NCBI GenBank assembly: GCA_032095175.1
Contig: DAMCZI010000024.1
Span: forward strand, 12,798 to 76,797
Source of the DNA: DAMCZI01 sp032095175
Lineage (GTDB): Bacteria; Bacillota; Clostridia; Clostridiales; Caloramatoraceae
Length of the DNA stretch: 64,000 nucleotides
Direction of reading: 5' to 3'
The notes beneath the pieces were generated by a model. It was not told the DNA's origin. It made no database searches and saw nothing but the letters and a program-made list of their open reading frames with translations. The stretch's first letter is position 1. Each line of letters begins with the position of its first letter. The translations under genes were made by a program, and so were the position numbers. Positions 1-8,400 of this stretch are shown here, in pieces.

Positions 1-1
1 T

Positions 2-103
2 AGATTACAGAACAAGATTATGAATGAAGGAATTGAAAATTCGGTACTAACAGAATTAGAAAGAAATGGACAGTACGTAACTTTCAGGCTAAATATTAGA
101 TAA
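2..103 (+). CDS. C-terminal end of an unidentified protein (partial)
   Basis: A reading frame is open from the left edge and stops with TAA at 101-103, giving 33 residues that end in QYVTFRLNIR. It is followed at once by a good terminator, as expected for the true end of a gene. The fragment is too short to place in a family, and the rest of the gene lies outside the window. Confidence 0.45.
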   Translation, partial: RLQNKIMNEGIENSVLTELERNGQYVTFRLNIR

Positions 104-124
104 AATATAATAAAATGCAAATAG

Positions 125-150
125 AGCCCTGGGCATAAGCCTGGGGCTTT
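125..150 (+). terminator. Rho-independent terminator
   Basis: A 10-bp stem (AGCCCTGGGC with GCCTGGGGCT, two G-U pairs) closes a 4-nt ATAA loop and is followed by TT. It ends the partial gene at the left edge and separates it from polA. Confidence 0.75.
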
Positions 151-195
151 AGAATTTAATAAAAACATTGTGACTAATATATTTTTGGGTAATCT

Positions 196-224
196 TTTAC
201 ATTAACCATATTATTTTATATAAT
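196..224 (+). promoter_or_regulatory. Sigma-A-type promoter of polA
   Basis: TTTACA at 196-201 and TATAAT at 219-224 are 17 bp apart. The start codon of polA lies about 34 nt further on, after an AAGGGGA ribosome binding site. Confidence 0.6.
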
Positions 225-257
225 ATACATATTAGTGAAGGATAAGGGGAGAGTAAA

Positions 258-2825
258 GTGGATAGAAAAAAACTTGTTATACTTGATGGAAATAGTTTGA
301 TGAATAGGGCCTTTTATGCCCTTCCCCCAATGAGTAATTCAAAGGGACAGCCAACGGGCGCAATTTATGGATTTACAACAATGCTTTTTAAAATATTCAA
401 TGAAATAAAACCGGATTATATAGCATCAACCTTTGATTTAAAGGCACCTACCTTTAGGCATAATGAATATGCTGATTATAAGGCTGGAAGAAAGAAGATG
501 CCTGATGAACTGGCACAGCAGTTTAAGCCTGTAAAGGAACTACTATCTGCTTTTAATATTGGCATTTTTGAAATAGAGGGATACGAAGCTGATGATATAA
601 TTGGTACCATATCAAAAAGGTTCGAATCTAAAGAACTTGAAGTTATTATATTTACAGGGGATAGGGATGCACTGCAGCTTGTTTCTGAGGATACAAAGGT
701 TATGATTACAAAAAAAGGTATTACGGAATTAGATATTTATGATAAGGAAGCAATAAAGAACAAATATGGCTTTGTACCAGAAAGAATTATTGATTTAAAG
801 GGACTCATGGGAGATACATCGGATAATATACCTGGTGTACCTGGTGTAGGAGAAAAAACTGCACTAAAGCTTCTAAACGAATATGGAACCCTTGAAGGGG
901 TGTATGAAAACGTAGATAAGGTATCCGGCAAAAAGCTTAAGGAAAACCTTGAAAACTATAAGGAAGATGCTTTCCTAAGCAAAAGACTTGCTACGATAGA
1001 TAGAGATGTTCCTATAGAAGTCGATATTAATAGTATAAAGCTGGAAGATTATGATGCTAGAAAAATAAGAGAATATTTTATTGAGTTTGAGTTTAAAAGC
1101 CTCTTAGATAAAATAAAAATTGACAAAGAAGTAAGTGAACAGGATGAAATAAAAATCCCAGAGTTAAAAGATTATGATGGTAATCAAGAAGTTATTAAAA
1201 ATATATTTAACAGGGGACAATTTAATTTTGTATTTGTTTTTGAAGGAAAAGAACTAAATGGAATGATCGTTTCAGATGGCTATTTTGTTAAAAAAGAATA
1301 TATGGAAATGTTTGATAGTGTATTTGAATCAGTTGAAGTTAAGAAAAATACATTTGGGGCAAAACAGGTATATAACTATTTAAAAAATATTGAGTTGAAA
1401 AATCTTGATTTTGATATTGAAATAGCAGCTTATATTTTAAATCCTTCAGAAAGCTCCTATGAATACATAAATATAATACACAGATATGCTGGAATAACAC
1501 CTCCTGCAATTAATGATGATGAAAAAATGAAGTTAATTTCTCTTTTGGTTGATAACATGGATGAAATTAAGAAAAACATGCTTGATGAAATTTCAAAGTA
1601 TAATATGATGGAGCTTTTTAATGAAATAGAAATGCCCCTTGTAAAGGTGCTGTCTGGAATGGAGAGAGCTGGATTTAGTGTAGATACGGAAGTATTAAAG
1701 GATATTGGTAGAGAGCTTGATGACGAAATAAAAGAATTAACTGAGGGAATATATAATCTTGCTAATGAGGAATTTAATATAAATTCCCCTAAACAGCTTG
1801 GAGTAATATTATTTGAGAAGCTTAACCTTCCAGTAATTAAAAAGACAAAAACAGGATATTCAACTGATGCTGAGGTACTAGAAGAGTTGTCTGATAAACA
1901 TGAGGTAGTTGAGAAAATATTAAATTATAGGCAGCTTGTAAAATTAAAATCCACATATATAGATGGATTAATAGCAGCGATACATCCAGATGGGAAAATA
2001 CATTCAAGCTTTAATCAAACTGTAACTGCTACTGGAAGAATATCCAGTACAGATCCTAATATGCAGAACATTCCTGTAAAAATGGAACAGGGAAGAAGAA
2101 TTAGAAAGGCCTTTAAACCATCAAATGAAGAGTATATTATTCTATCTGCAGATTATTCTCAGATAGAGCTAAGAGTGCTTGCTGATATTTCAAATGATGC
2201 AAGTTTGATAGATGCATTTAAAAATAACCAGGACATTCATAAAAGAACTGCTTCAGAGGTATTTGATATTCCTATGGGAGAAGTTACATCATTATATAGA
2301 AGCAGGGCAAAGGCTATAAATTTTGGAATCGTCTATGGCCTCAGCGAATTTGGACTTTCAAGGGATCTAAAAATACCAAGAAAGGAAGCCAAAAGATACA
2401 TTGAAAACTATTTTGATAGATACAGTGGCGTTAAAAAATATCTGGATAGTGCTGTAGCTGATGGTAAAGAAAAAGGATATGTAGCAACAATGATGAATAG
2501 GATAAGGTATATTCCGGAAATAAATTCCTCAAATAGAAATGTAAAAATGTTTGGGGAGAGACTTGCTATGAATACACCTATACAGGGAACAGCAGCGGAT
2601 ATAATAAAGATAGCTATGGTTAATGTATATAACAGGCTTGAGAAGGAATGTCTTAAATCCAGTCTGATCTTACAGGTTCATGATGAACTTATTTTAGAAG
2701 TGCATAGAGATGAGCTTCCATATGTTAAAAATTTAGTTATAGAAGAAATGGAAAATGCAGTGAGATTACAGGTTCCTCTTTTAGTAGATGTAAATTGGGG
2801 AAATAGCTGGTATGAGGCGAAGTAG
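258..2825 (+). CDS. polA: DNA polymerase I
   Basis: Replication and repair polymerase of 855 residues. Residues 1 to about 290 are the 5'-3' exonuclease (LDGNSLMNRAFYALP at the N-terminus, FTGDRDALQLV, and a helix-hairpin-helix near GVPGVGEKTA). The middle 3'-5' exonuclease-like part (about 300-460) lacks the usual acidic metal ligands, so proofreading is probably lost, as in other Firmicute Pol I enzymes. The polymerase domain shows motif A (ADYSQIELRVLA, near 632), motif B (RAKAINFGIVYG, near 683) and motif C (VHDEL, near 806). The start is GTG with AAGGGGA 8 nt upstream. First gene of a polA-coaE-transglycosylase operon; the stop is 8 bp before coaE. Confidence 0.97.
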   Translation: MDRKKLVILDGNSLMNRAFYALPPMSNSKGQPTGAIYGFTTMLFKIFNEIKPDYIASTFDLKAPTFRHNEYADYKAGRKKMPDELAQQFKPVKELLSAFNIGIFEIEGYEADDIIGTISKRFESKELEVIIFTGDRDALQLVSEDTKVMITKKGITELDIYDKEAIKNKYGFVPERIIDLKGLMGDTSDNIPGVPGVGEKTALKLLNEYGTLEGVYENVDKVSGKKLKENLENYKEDAFLSKRLATIDRDVPIEVDINSIKLEDYDARKIREYFIEFEFKSLLDKIKIDKEVSEQDEIKIPELKDYDGNQEVIKNIFNRGQFNFVFVFEGKELNGMIVSDGYFVKKEYMEMFDSVFESVEVKKNTFGAKQVYNYLKNIELKNLDFDIEIAAYILNPSESSYEYINIIHRYAGITPPAINDDEKMKLISLLVDNMDEIKKNMLDEISKYNMMELFNEIEMPLVKVLSGMERAGFSVDTEVLKDIGRELDDEIKELTEGIYNLANEEFNINSPKQLGVILFEKLNLPVIKKTKTGYSTDAEVLEELSDKHEVVEKILNYRQLVKLKSTYIDGLIAAIHPDGKIHSSFNQTVTATGRISSTDPNMQNIPVKMEQGRRIRKAFKPSNEEYIILSADYSQIELRVLADISNDASLIDAFKNNQDIHKRTASEVFDIPMGEVTSLYRSRAKAINFGIVYGLSEFGLSRDLKIPRKEAKRYIENYFDRYSGVKKYLDSAVADGKEKGYVATMMNRIRYIPEINSSNRNVKMFGERLAMNTPIQGTAADIIKIAMVNVYNRLEKECLKSSLILQVHDELILEVHRDELPYVKNLVIEEMENAVRLQVPLLVDVNWGNSWYEAK

Positions 2826-2833
2826 GTGAGCAT

Positions 2834-3445
2834 ATGGTAGTAATAGGATTAACAGGGGGAATTGCCTCGGGTAAGAGTACTATATCAAATATGCTTATGG
2901 ACATGGAAATTCCGGTAATTGATGCTGATGTAATTGCAAGAGATGTAGTTAAGCCAGAAACAGATACACTAAAAAGATTAGTGCAGAAATTTGGAGAGGA
3001 TATTTTAAACATCGATGGTACACTAAATAGAAAAGAACTTTCTAATATTGTCTTTAATGATAGGGAAAGCCTCAAGCAGTTAAATTTAATAATACATCCT
3101 GCAATTAAAAATGCTATAATGAATAAACTAAATGAATATAAGAAATCAAAGGAGAAATACTGTGTTGTTGATGCAGCACTTTTAATTGAAGCAAACTTTA
3201 TTGATATTGTTGATTGTGTTATACTGGTTTATGTTAATCGAAAAACACAAGTTGAAAGGCTTATGAATAGAGATAAAATATCAATGGAAGAAGCAGAAAG
3301 AAAGATAGACTCTCAAATGAGTCTGGATGAAAAGATGAAGTATGCTGATTATCTTGTTGATAATAATAATGATGTGGAAAATACAAGGCTTCAACTGAAA
3401 AGTATTATTAAGGAAATATTTAACCTGGAGGAAAGGGATGGCTAA
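2834..3445 (+). CDS. coaE: Dephospho-CoA kinase
   Basis: Catalyses the last step of coenzyme A synthesis, phosphorylating the ribose 3'-OH of dephospho-CoA. The 203-residue length is normal. The P-loop GGIASGKST lies at about residues 8-16, followed by the DADVIARDVV segment typical of CoaE; the lid and CoA-binding region follow. It starts 8 bp after polA and its end overlaps the next gene by 8 bp, so the three genes are probably co-transcribed and coupled. polA-coaE adjacency is common in Firmicutes. Confidence 0.96.
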   Translation: MVVIGLTGGIASGKSTISNMLMDMEIPVIDADVIARDVVKPETDTLKRLVQKFGEDILNIDGTLNRKELSNIVFNDRESLKQLNLIIHPAIKNAIMNKLNEYKKSKEKYCVVDAALLIEANFIDIVDCVILVYVNRKTQVERLMNRDKISMEEAERKIDSQMSLDEKMKYADYLVDNNNDVENTRLQLKSIIKEIFNLEERDG

Positions 3446-4007
3446 AAGAGTTTTTGCGGTTTTGGTGTTGATTATAGTGCTTATAATTACCCTTAATTAT
3501 AAGTCAGTGTTAAAGAAGTTTTTTCCTGTTCAATATAATAAAGAAGTGGAGAAATATTCAACTAAATATAACATGGATCCTCATCTGGTATATTCAATTA
3601 TATTAGCGGAAAGTAAATTTAATCCAGATGCCAAATCATCAAAGGGAGCAGTGGGGTTAATGCAGATAACTCCTCAAACAGGAAGATATATAGCATCCTT
3701 GTTAAAAATGGATGATTATAGCGATGAAAAGCTCTGTGAACCAGGTACAAATATAAAACTTGGCACCTTTTATCTTTCAAAGCTTTTCAAAGATTTTAAT
3801 GGTGATATTAATTGCGTTCTTGCAGCCTATAATGGAGGAGAAGGCAATGTGAGAAAATGGATTCAAGAGAGTATGGGTAAAAGCCTTGTAGTAGAAGGCA
3901 TACCATTCAAGGAAACTAAAAACTATATTTCAAAGGTAAAAAGATACTACAAAATATACAATTTTTTATATGAAACCAAGGATACTGCTGGAGATAACCA
4001 GAAGTAA
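3438..4007 (+). CDS. Lytic transglycosylase, SLT domain, membrane anchored
   Basis: Peptidoglycan lytic transglycosylase of 189 residues. Residues 4-22 form a single N-terminal membrane segment, placing the enzyme on the outer face of the membrane. The SLT core follows: the catalytic Glu is in ILAESKFNPDA (about E58), then GAVGLMQITPQTG and the AAYNGGEGNV motif. It overlaps coaE by 8 bp and closes the operon. The family cleaves the MurNAc-GlcNAc bond and leaves a 1,6-anhydro end; which process it serves here cannot be told. Confidence 0.9.
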   Translation: MAKRVFAVLVLIIVLIITLNYKSVLKKFFPVQYNKEVEKYSTKYNMDPHLVYSIILAESKFNPDAKSSKGAVGLMQITPQTGRYIASLLKMDDYSDEKLCEPGTNIKLGTFYLSKLFKDFNGDINCVLAAYNGGEGNVRKWIQESMGKSLVVEGIPFKETKNYISKVKRYYKIYNFLYETKDTAGDNQK

Positions 4008-4036
4008 AATATTTCAAAATATACTTTAAAATAATA

Positions 4037-4065
4037 TTGACACATTATAAACTTTTTGATAAACT
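4037..4065 (+). promoter_or_regulatory. Promoter in front of the tRNA-Leu remnant
   Basis: TTGACA (4037-4042) and TAAACT (4060-4065) are separated by 17 bp. Transcription would start at or just before the tRNA-like remnant at 4078 and could continue into the intact tRNA-Leu. Confidence 0.5.
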
Positions 4066-4077
4066 ATATTGTGTCAA

Positions 4078-4117
4078 GCAGGAGTGGCGGAATTGACAGA
4101 CGCGCACGTTTGAATGA
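4078..4117 (+). pseudogene. 5' half of a tRNA-Leu (remnant)
   Basis: The sequence from 4078 reads like the acceptor strand, D-arm and 5' anticodon strand of a class-II tRNA-Leu. GAGTGGCGGAATTGACAGAC corresponds closely to GAGGGTGGCGGAATTGGCAG in the intact gene 120 bp downstream. After about 4115 the similarity ends: no anticodon arm closes, and there is no variable arm, T-arm or CCA before the next tRNA starts. It keeps a good promoter, so it looks like a deleted tRNA gene whose promoter still serves the downstream copy. Confidence 0.6.
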
Positions 4118-4198
4118 TTCGCTGATACTGTGATGGATATACTGAACAAATTTATATGTATATCGACAAAAATCTAACTATATTAAAATGCTAAAAAT

Positions 4199-4283
4199 GC
4201 GAGGGTGGCGGAATTGGCAGACGCACTACTTTGAGGGGGTAGCGAGTAACTTCGTGTGGGTTCAAATCCCATTCCTCGCACCA
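4199..4283 (+). tRNA. tRNA-Leu, anticodon GAG
   Basis: 85 nt with encoded CCA. The acceptor stem GCGAGGG pairs with TCCTCGC (one G-U). The D-arm contains the class-II leucine pattern GGCGGAATTGGCAGACGC. The anticodon loop TTGAGGG gives GAG, a long variable arm follows, and the T-loop is TTCAAAT. It reads CTC and CTT leucine codons. Confidence 0.93.
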
Positions 4284-4294
4284 AATGAAGATGC

Positions 4295-4328
4295 AAGAGT
4301 AAGTTTAAAACTTACTCTTTTTTTTATT
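4295..4328 (+). terminator. Terminator of the tRNA-Leu transcript
   Basis: AAGAGTAAGTT pairs with AACTTACTCTT across a tiny loop and is followed by a long T run. Confidence 0.85.
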
Positions 4329-4468
4329 TAAAATATTTATTAATTGCTTAAAGGATATTTATAATTTTTATAGAATAAAAATAGTATAAAGAATATAGAC
4401 AAGCACCTTGGACCTTGAAATAAAAAAGCAATACACACAGATAAACTTTAGGAATTTAGGTGATAGTA

Positions 4469-4984
4469 ATGATGCCCATTAATATTTCAATGGATGATCT
4501 GATCATAAGAAATCTTGAAAACAATGAGTTGCTTGAAGCTTACAAATGTATAAATCAAAAGAAGGAAAATTTCAGAACCCTTGGAAGAACTTCAGAATTT
4601 AGCTTTGACGATATAAAGCAGAGATATCTTGAAACACTTCTAAGCTCTCTGGAATTCTTTTGTGGTATTTTTTACAAGGAAAATATAATTGGTATAATAA
4701 AGGGAAGAATGGAAGTTAATAACCATAGAGAGCTATGCTTGCTCTCATTCATACTCCTTGAAGAATACAGGGGAAGCGGCATGGGATCAAAAATACTAGT
4801 AGCCTTTGAGGATTATTTTTATTATAACTTTTCGGTAGATAAGTTCTGTGCTATGATTATGTATAATAATAAAAAAATAAACAGTTTTTGGATAAAAAAT
4901 GGTTATGAGATAAAAAGAGTTACTAAGGGTACAAGTGATGATAATAGCATGGGAATGATGATATTAGAGAAGGGGAGAGATTAG
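4469..4984 (+). CDS. GNAT-family N-acetyltransferase
   Basis: A 171-residue protein of the GCN5-related acetyltransferase fold, which moves an acetyl group from acetyl-CoA to an amine. The acetyl-CoA-binding motif A is seen as LLEEYRGSGMGSKIL (about residues 96-110), and NNKKINSFWIKNGYEI fits the end of the fold. A GTG at 4460 is in frame, but ATG 4469 is better spaced (8 nt) from the TTAGG ribosome binding site. The substrate is unknown. The stop is 1 bp before the next gene, so the two form an operon. Confidence 0.8.
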   Translation: MMPINISMDDLIIRNLENNELLEAYKCINQKKENFRTLGRTSEFSFDDIKQRYLETLLSSLEFFCGIFYKENIIGIIKGRMEVNNHRELCLLSFILLEEYRGSGMGSKILVAFEDYFYYNFSVDKFCAMIMYNNKKINSFWIKNGYEIKRVTKGTSDDNSMGMMILEKGRD

Positions 4985-4985
4985 T

Positions 4986-5627
4986 ATGGACAAGAATACA
5001 GAATGGTATATTGATGAGAAAATAAAAAGAACGAAGGAAGCACTTGAAAAGAACAATTATGATGTTTATGTGGTTAACACTAAAGAGGATGCAGCAAATA
5101 TGGTAGAGTCTATTATAGAAAAGGGAAGCACTGTATCTTTTGGAGGTTCAATGAGCATTTTGGAATGCGGAGTTTTGAACAAATTAAGAAATGGTGAATA
5201 TAATTTATTAGATAGATATAAGGAAGGATTAACCTCAGAAGATATTGGGAAATTATTTAGAGAAAGTTTTTTTGCAGATTATTATCTAGCAAGTACTAAT
5301 GCCCTAACAGAGAATGGAGAACTTGTAAATCTTGATGGAAATGGAAACAGAGTTGCTGCAATGATTTTTGGACCTAAGAAGGTTGTTGTTATTGCAGGAA
5401 TAAATAAAATCGTAAGGGATATTGATGAGGCTTATAAGAGAGTAAGAGATGAAGCGGCACCAATCAATGCAAAAAGATTATCAAGAAAGACTCCATGTGG
5501 CGTTACAGGAAAATGTATGGACTGTTCTTCGCCTGAAAGAATATGTAATCATATGGTTGTTACATATAGACAAAATACAAAGAACAGAGGAATAGTAATT
5601 TTGGTTAAGGAAGATATTGGATACTAG
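4986..5627 (+). CDS. LUD-domain protein (DUF162, LutC/YkgG-like)
   Basis: 213 residues covering a single LUD domain: the N-terminal helix WYIDEKIKRTKEALEKNNYD, then GGSMSI, LASTNALTENGELVN and FGPKKVVVIAGINKIV. In the LutABC system LUD proteins take part in lactate oxidation, but lone copies like this one are widespread in clostridia and have no settled role. A cysteine-rich stretch near residue 175 (CGVTGKCMDCSSPERIC) could bind a metal or an Fe-S cluster; this is inference. It forms a two-gene operon with the acetyltransferase upstream. Confidence 0.82.
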   Translation: MDKNTEWYIDEKIKRTKEALEKNNYDVYVVNTKEDAANMVESIIEKGSTVSFGGSMSILECGVLNKLRNGEYNLLDRYKEGLTSEDIGKLFRESFFADYYLASTNALTENGELVNLDGNGNRVAAMIFGPKKVVVIAGINKIVRDIDEAYKRVRDEAAPINAKRLSRKTPCGVTGKCMDCSSPERICNHMVVTYRQNTKNRGIVILVKEDIGY

Positions 5628-5633
5628 TACAGG

Positions 5634-5663
5634 TTGATTTTAAAGTGGTCTATAATGTATAAT
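5634..5663 (+). promoter_or_regulatory. Promoter of the riboswitch/NlpC transcript
   Basis: TTGATT (5634-5639) and TATAAT (5658-5663) are 18 bp apart. The RNA would begin just before the riboswitch. Confidence 0.5.
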
Positions 5664-5679
5664 ATTATAGAAAATTAAA

Positions 5680-5790
5680 TTCTATGTCGAATCCCGTAAG
5701 GGTACGGAGGAACCAAAGGTGGGGTGAATCTGGTGTTTACCAGTAGAGAATCCTTCTCTCGAACCCGTCAGCTAACTTCGGAGACAGGAA
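5680..5790 (+). promoter_or_regulatory. c-di-AMP riboswitch (ydaO-yuaA type)
   Basis: The leader holds the conserved blocks of the ydaO motif in order: CGAATCCCGTAAGGGTACGG, GAGGAACCA, GGGGTGAATC, a variable hairpin, then CTCGAACCCGTCAGCTAACT and TCGGAGACAGG. The class binds cyclic di-AMP and usually turns off wall hydrolase and ion-transport genes. Its position directly before an NlpC/P60 hydrolase fits that use. No separate terminator is obvious between the aptamer and the ATG, so control may act on the ribosome binding site (GGAAGGAG), which lies right at the 3' end. Confidence 0.9.
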
Positions 5791-5800
5791 GGAGAACAAG

Positions 5801-6607
5801 ATGGAGAAAACTAAATCGATTTTTGCTGTATTAACTTTATCTTTTTTTATTATCTGTTCTACCCAGCTTAGGATAGATATGGAGAAAAAGGCATCAGCCA
5901 AAGCAAAAACACCAACTTATACTAGTAGCACATCTAAGGAAAAGGTAATTCCAACAAGAAGTACTGCGACATCAACTAAGAAAAGTACAGCTGGTGTAAA
6001 AAAAGAAAAAGTTGCTACAGCTAGTGCTGCCAGTGTTAAAAAGACACAGGTTTCCAAAACATCAGCTGCAAAAAAGAAGACTTCCACAGCTAAGACTTCA
6101 ACAGCAAAATCAACAGCTAAAACAACAGCGAAAAAGACAGCATCAACTAAGGCTAAAAAGACAACAAGTACAAAAAAATCAGCTTCTACCAGTAGAACTA
6201 CTACACCTTCTAGAGGTGGCAGAACAACCTATTCACCTGAAAAAGCTGGACAGGTAATAGAATATGCTAAAAACTTCATGGGAGTTAAGTATGTTTTTGG
6301 TGGAGCATCTTCTTCAGGATTTGACTGTTCAGGTTTTACAATGTATGTATTTAAAAGCATTGGAGTAGACCTGCCTCATTCAGCTACAAGTCAATCAAAA
6401 ATGGGAACACCAGTTGGAAGAGATGAGTTAAAGCCAGGAGACTTAGTCTTTTTTGAAACTTACAAGAAGGGCATTTCGCATGTTGGAATCTACGTTGGAA
6501 ACGGCAGCTTTATCGAAGCGTCATCAAGTAGAGGAATTGCAGTAACCAGCCTCTCAAGCAGTTATTATGCTCCAAGATACAAAGGAGCGGTAAGAATATT
6601 AAAATAG
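5801..6607 (+). CDS. Secreted NlpC/P60 peptidoglycan endopeptidase
   Basis: A 268-residue exported wall hydrolase. Residues 1 to about 33 look like a signal peptide (SIFAVLTLSFFIICS). Residues about 34-148 are a low-complexity linker of Lys, Ser, Thr and Ala with repeats such as KKTASTKAKKTT, probably a wall-spanning or wall-binding tether. The NlpC/P60 domain runs from about 152 to the end, with catalytic C176 in GFDCSG and H227 in ISHVGIYVG. The family cuts D-Glu-diaminopimelate or related stem-peptide bonds. Expression is probably controlled by c-di-AMP through the leader; a strong terminator follows. Confidence 0.92.
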   Translation: MEKTKSIFAVLTLSFFIICSTQLRIDMEKKASAKAKTPTYTSSTSKEKVIPTRSTATSTKKSTAGVKKEKVATASAASVKKTQVSKTSAAKKKTSTAKTSTAKSTAKTTAKKTASTKAKKTTSTKKSASTSRTTTPSRGGRTTYSPEKAGQVIEYAKNFMGVKYVFGGASSSGFDCSGFTMYVFKSIGVDLPHSATSQSKMGTPVGRDELKPGDLVFFETYKKGISHVGIYVGNGSFIEASSSRGIAVTSLSSSYYAPRYKGAVRILK

Positions 6608-6608
6608 G

Positions 6609-6648
6609 ATTAAAGGGAAAGGAAAAAACCTTTCCCTTTAATTTTTTG
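6609..6648 (+). terminator. Terminator of the NlpC/P60 gene
   Basis: A perfect 14-bp stem, ATTAAAGGGAAAGG with CCTTTCCCTTTAAT, closes an A6 loop and is followed by T6. Confidence 0.92.
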
Positions 6649-6705
6649 CTATTCTGCTGCATATATTATGATATAGAATTGTACAAGCATCCTGTTTACA
6701 ATAAT

Positions 6706-6812
6706 CCTACTAAAGTTTTGGCATTAGGCAATGCGGGATTAGTAAATAAGGAAAATGATTTTACATAAATATTTAAGGGACAAGCAATGTAGAATCATTT
6801 AAGCGAAATATG
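6706..6812 (+). repeat. Double-hairpin intergenic element, copy A (degenerate)
   Basis: The right arm CAATGTAGAATCATTTAAGCG matches the right arm of copy B at 27.6 kb almost base for base. The inner part ATGATTTTACATAAATATTTA and the left hairpin region are recognisable but diverged. It lies between a terminator and the SPOR gene. Confidence 0.6.
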
Positions 6813-6852
6813 TAAATAATTCTATATAATATAAATTAATGGAGATGATTTT

Positions 6853-7638
6853 ATGAAATACACAAGGCTGGAGCCTATTAAAAAAGCTGCAAATTCAAAG
6901 ATTAAAATACTAGTAGGATTTGTTATTGTAATTCCTATCACTGCAATACTTGTTGGAAGCATTATAACAAGGTTTGTAATACTTCCATTTGCAATTAAAA
7001 ATGCTTCTGCAGCACCTTCAAATACTAGGATAAAGATTGCAGCAAGTATAAAAAAAAGAGAATTTTCGGTATACATACTTCAGGCAGGTGCTTTTGCAAA
7101 TCCTGATAATGCAAATGTATTAAAAAATGCAATTTTAGGCATAGGAGAAAAGGCTTCTATTACTAATGATAATAAAATATATAGAGTGATTGTGGATATT
7201 AGTGAAAACAAAGATTCTATTATTAAAACAAAGGACAAACTATCACAAAATGGGTATGGGTGTCTTATAAATGAAATGAAGATTGGGCAGGAAAGTAAAG
7301 ATAGTGACTTATCTAAATACCTTGATTCTGTAACTGCTGTGTTATATAAACAAATAAATGGTGAAAAAAAACACTCTGAATCAGAGAAAGATTCTATAAA
7401 AAAAGCAATAGAGGAAGTAGAAAAAAGCTACACTCTTATTATGAACAGTGATGTATATTCAAGAAAAGGTAAGGAGATAAGTGCTTTCAATAAAGAACTG
7501 ATTGCGTTAATGAATGGATTTTTAAAAGATTATGATATGGAAACAGACAATGGTTTTAAATATATATCAGAAGAGTTGATTTTAGTTAAGAATTTTTATA
7601 AATCCATTGAGGACATAGAAGCAAATAGTAGTGTTTAA
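6853..7638 (+). CDS. Membrane protein with SPOR domain
   Basis: A 261-residue protein with one membrane segment (about 18-45, KILVGFVIVIPITAILVGSI) and a SPOR-like domain at about 73-140 (FSVYILQAGAFANPDNANVL). SPOR domains bind septal peptidoglycan that lacks stem peptides, so a division- or spore-wall-associated role is likely. The C-terminal 120 residues are helical and have no motif I recognise. It is preceded by a GGAGATG ribosome binding site and stands alone between palindromic elements. Confidence 0.75.
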   Translation: MKYTRLEPIKKAANSKIKILVGFVIVIPITAILVGSIITRFVILPFAIKNASAAPSNTRIKIAASIKKREFSVYILQAGAFANPDNANVLKNAILGIGEKASITNDNKIYRVIVDISENKDSIIKTKDKLSQNGYGCLINEMKIGQESKDSDLSKYLDSVTAVLYKQINGEKKHSESEKDSIKKAIEEVEKSYTLIMNSDVYSRKGKEISAFNKELIALMNGFLKDYDMETDNGFKYISEELILVKNFYKSIEDIEANSSV

Positions 7639-7724
7639 TAAAGTTAGAAAAAATTAACAAAAATTTAAATATATCTGGTATAATTAAGTAAAGCATATAA
7701 AATACTATTTATGGGGAGAATCCT

Positions 7725-8270
7725 ATGAGAGAAATATCTTTGCATTTAATGGATATAATACAAAATTCTATTGATGCTGGAGCAAGTTTAATAATAATTA
7801 ATATGGATATAAGTACTTTGAATAACAGATTAATGTTATCAGTAGAAGATAATGGATGTGGGATTGAACCTGAAATGATAGAAAAAATTAAGGATCCATT
7901 TGTTACATCAAGAAAAACAAGAAAAGTTGGTTTGGGAATATCCTTGTTTGAGGCAGCATGTATTAGATGCGGTGGAAATGTAACGATTGATTCTTTAAAA
8001 AATCTTGGAACAAAGGTTACTGCTGTTATGGAATATAATCATATTGATAGGGCTCCTATAGGCAGAATTGAGGATACAATAGTTTCGTTTATTATGGTAT
8101 CGGGTATAGAAATAGTTTATAAACACAGATTTAATTTAAATGAATTTATATTTGACAGCAGAAAGATAAAAGAAATTGTAGGTAATGATATAATGAATAT
8201 AGATATTATTAACTGGATTAAGGGATATATAGCTGAAGGAATAGAAAGAACAGGCTCAAAAAGATTCTAA
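7725..8270 (+). CDS. ATP-binding protein, GHKL/HATPase fold
   Basis: 181 residues with only a histidine-kinase-like ATPase fold: N box DIIQNSIDAG (about residues 9-18), G1 box DNGCGI (43-48) and G2 box GLGISL (about 66-71). There is no HisKA phosphoacceptor domain and no sensor. Similar stand-alone proteins are found in clostridia, often beside hydrogenase-type ferredoxin subunits, but no such partner is present here. The last 70 residues are an unassigned extension. The actual role is unknown. Confidence 0.75.
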   Translation: MREISLHLMDIIQNSIDAGASLIIINMDISTLNNRLMLSVEDNGCGIEPEMIEKIKDPFVTSRKTRKVGLGISLFEAACIRCGGNVTIDSLKNLGTKVTAVMEYNHIDRAPIGRIEDTIVSFIMVSGIEIVYKHRFNLNEFIFDSRKIKEIVGNDIMNIDIINWIKGYIAEGIERTGSKRF

Positions 8271-8277
8271 CTATATA

Positions 8278-8382
8278 TTTCGCATAAATGATTTTACATT
8301 TTTTGAAATTATTTATAGGGAATATTTTCCTAAATTCATATAATGCAATAAATACCTTAATGTGAAATCTTTATTGCGTTAT
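8278..8382 (+). repeat. Double-hairpin intergenic element, copy D (diverged)
   Basis: The left terminal arm TTCGCATAAATGATTTTACA and the right arm TAATGTGAAATCTTTATTGC keep the terminal inverted repeat of the family. The middle is different and holds its own AGGGAATATTTTCCT palindrome. It starts 8 bp after the stop of the ATPase-fold gene. Confidence 0.5.
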
Positions 8383-8400
8383 ATAAAATGATTATGCATA

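Noticed and set aside
4118..4198. Split tRNA with an intron joining the remnant at 4078 to the downstream tRNA-Leu
   Set aside because: The downstream tRNA-Leu is complete by itself, so no joining is needed, and the region between lacks intron features.
6012..6257. Second reading frame inside the NlpC/P60 gene, rich in Gln, Leu and Arg
   Set aside because: It is a by-product of the repetitive Lys/Thr/Ser/Ala codons in the linker; it has no start signal and overlaps a clear gene.
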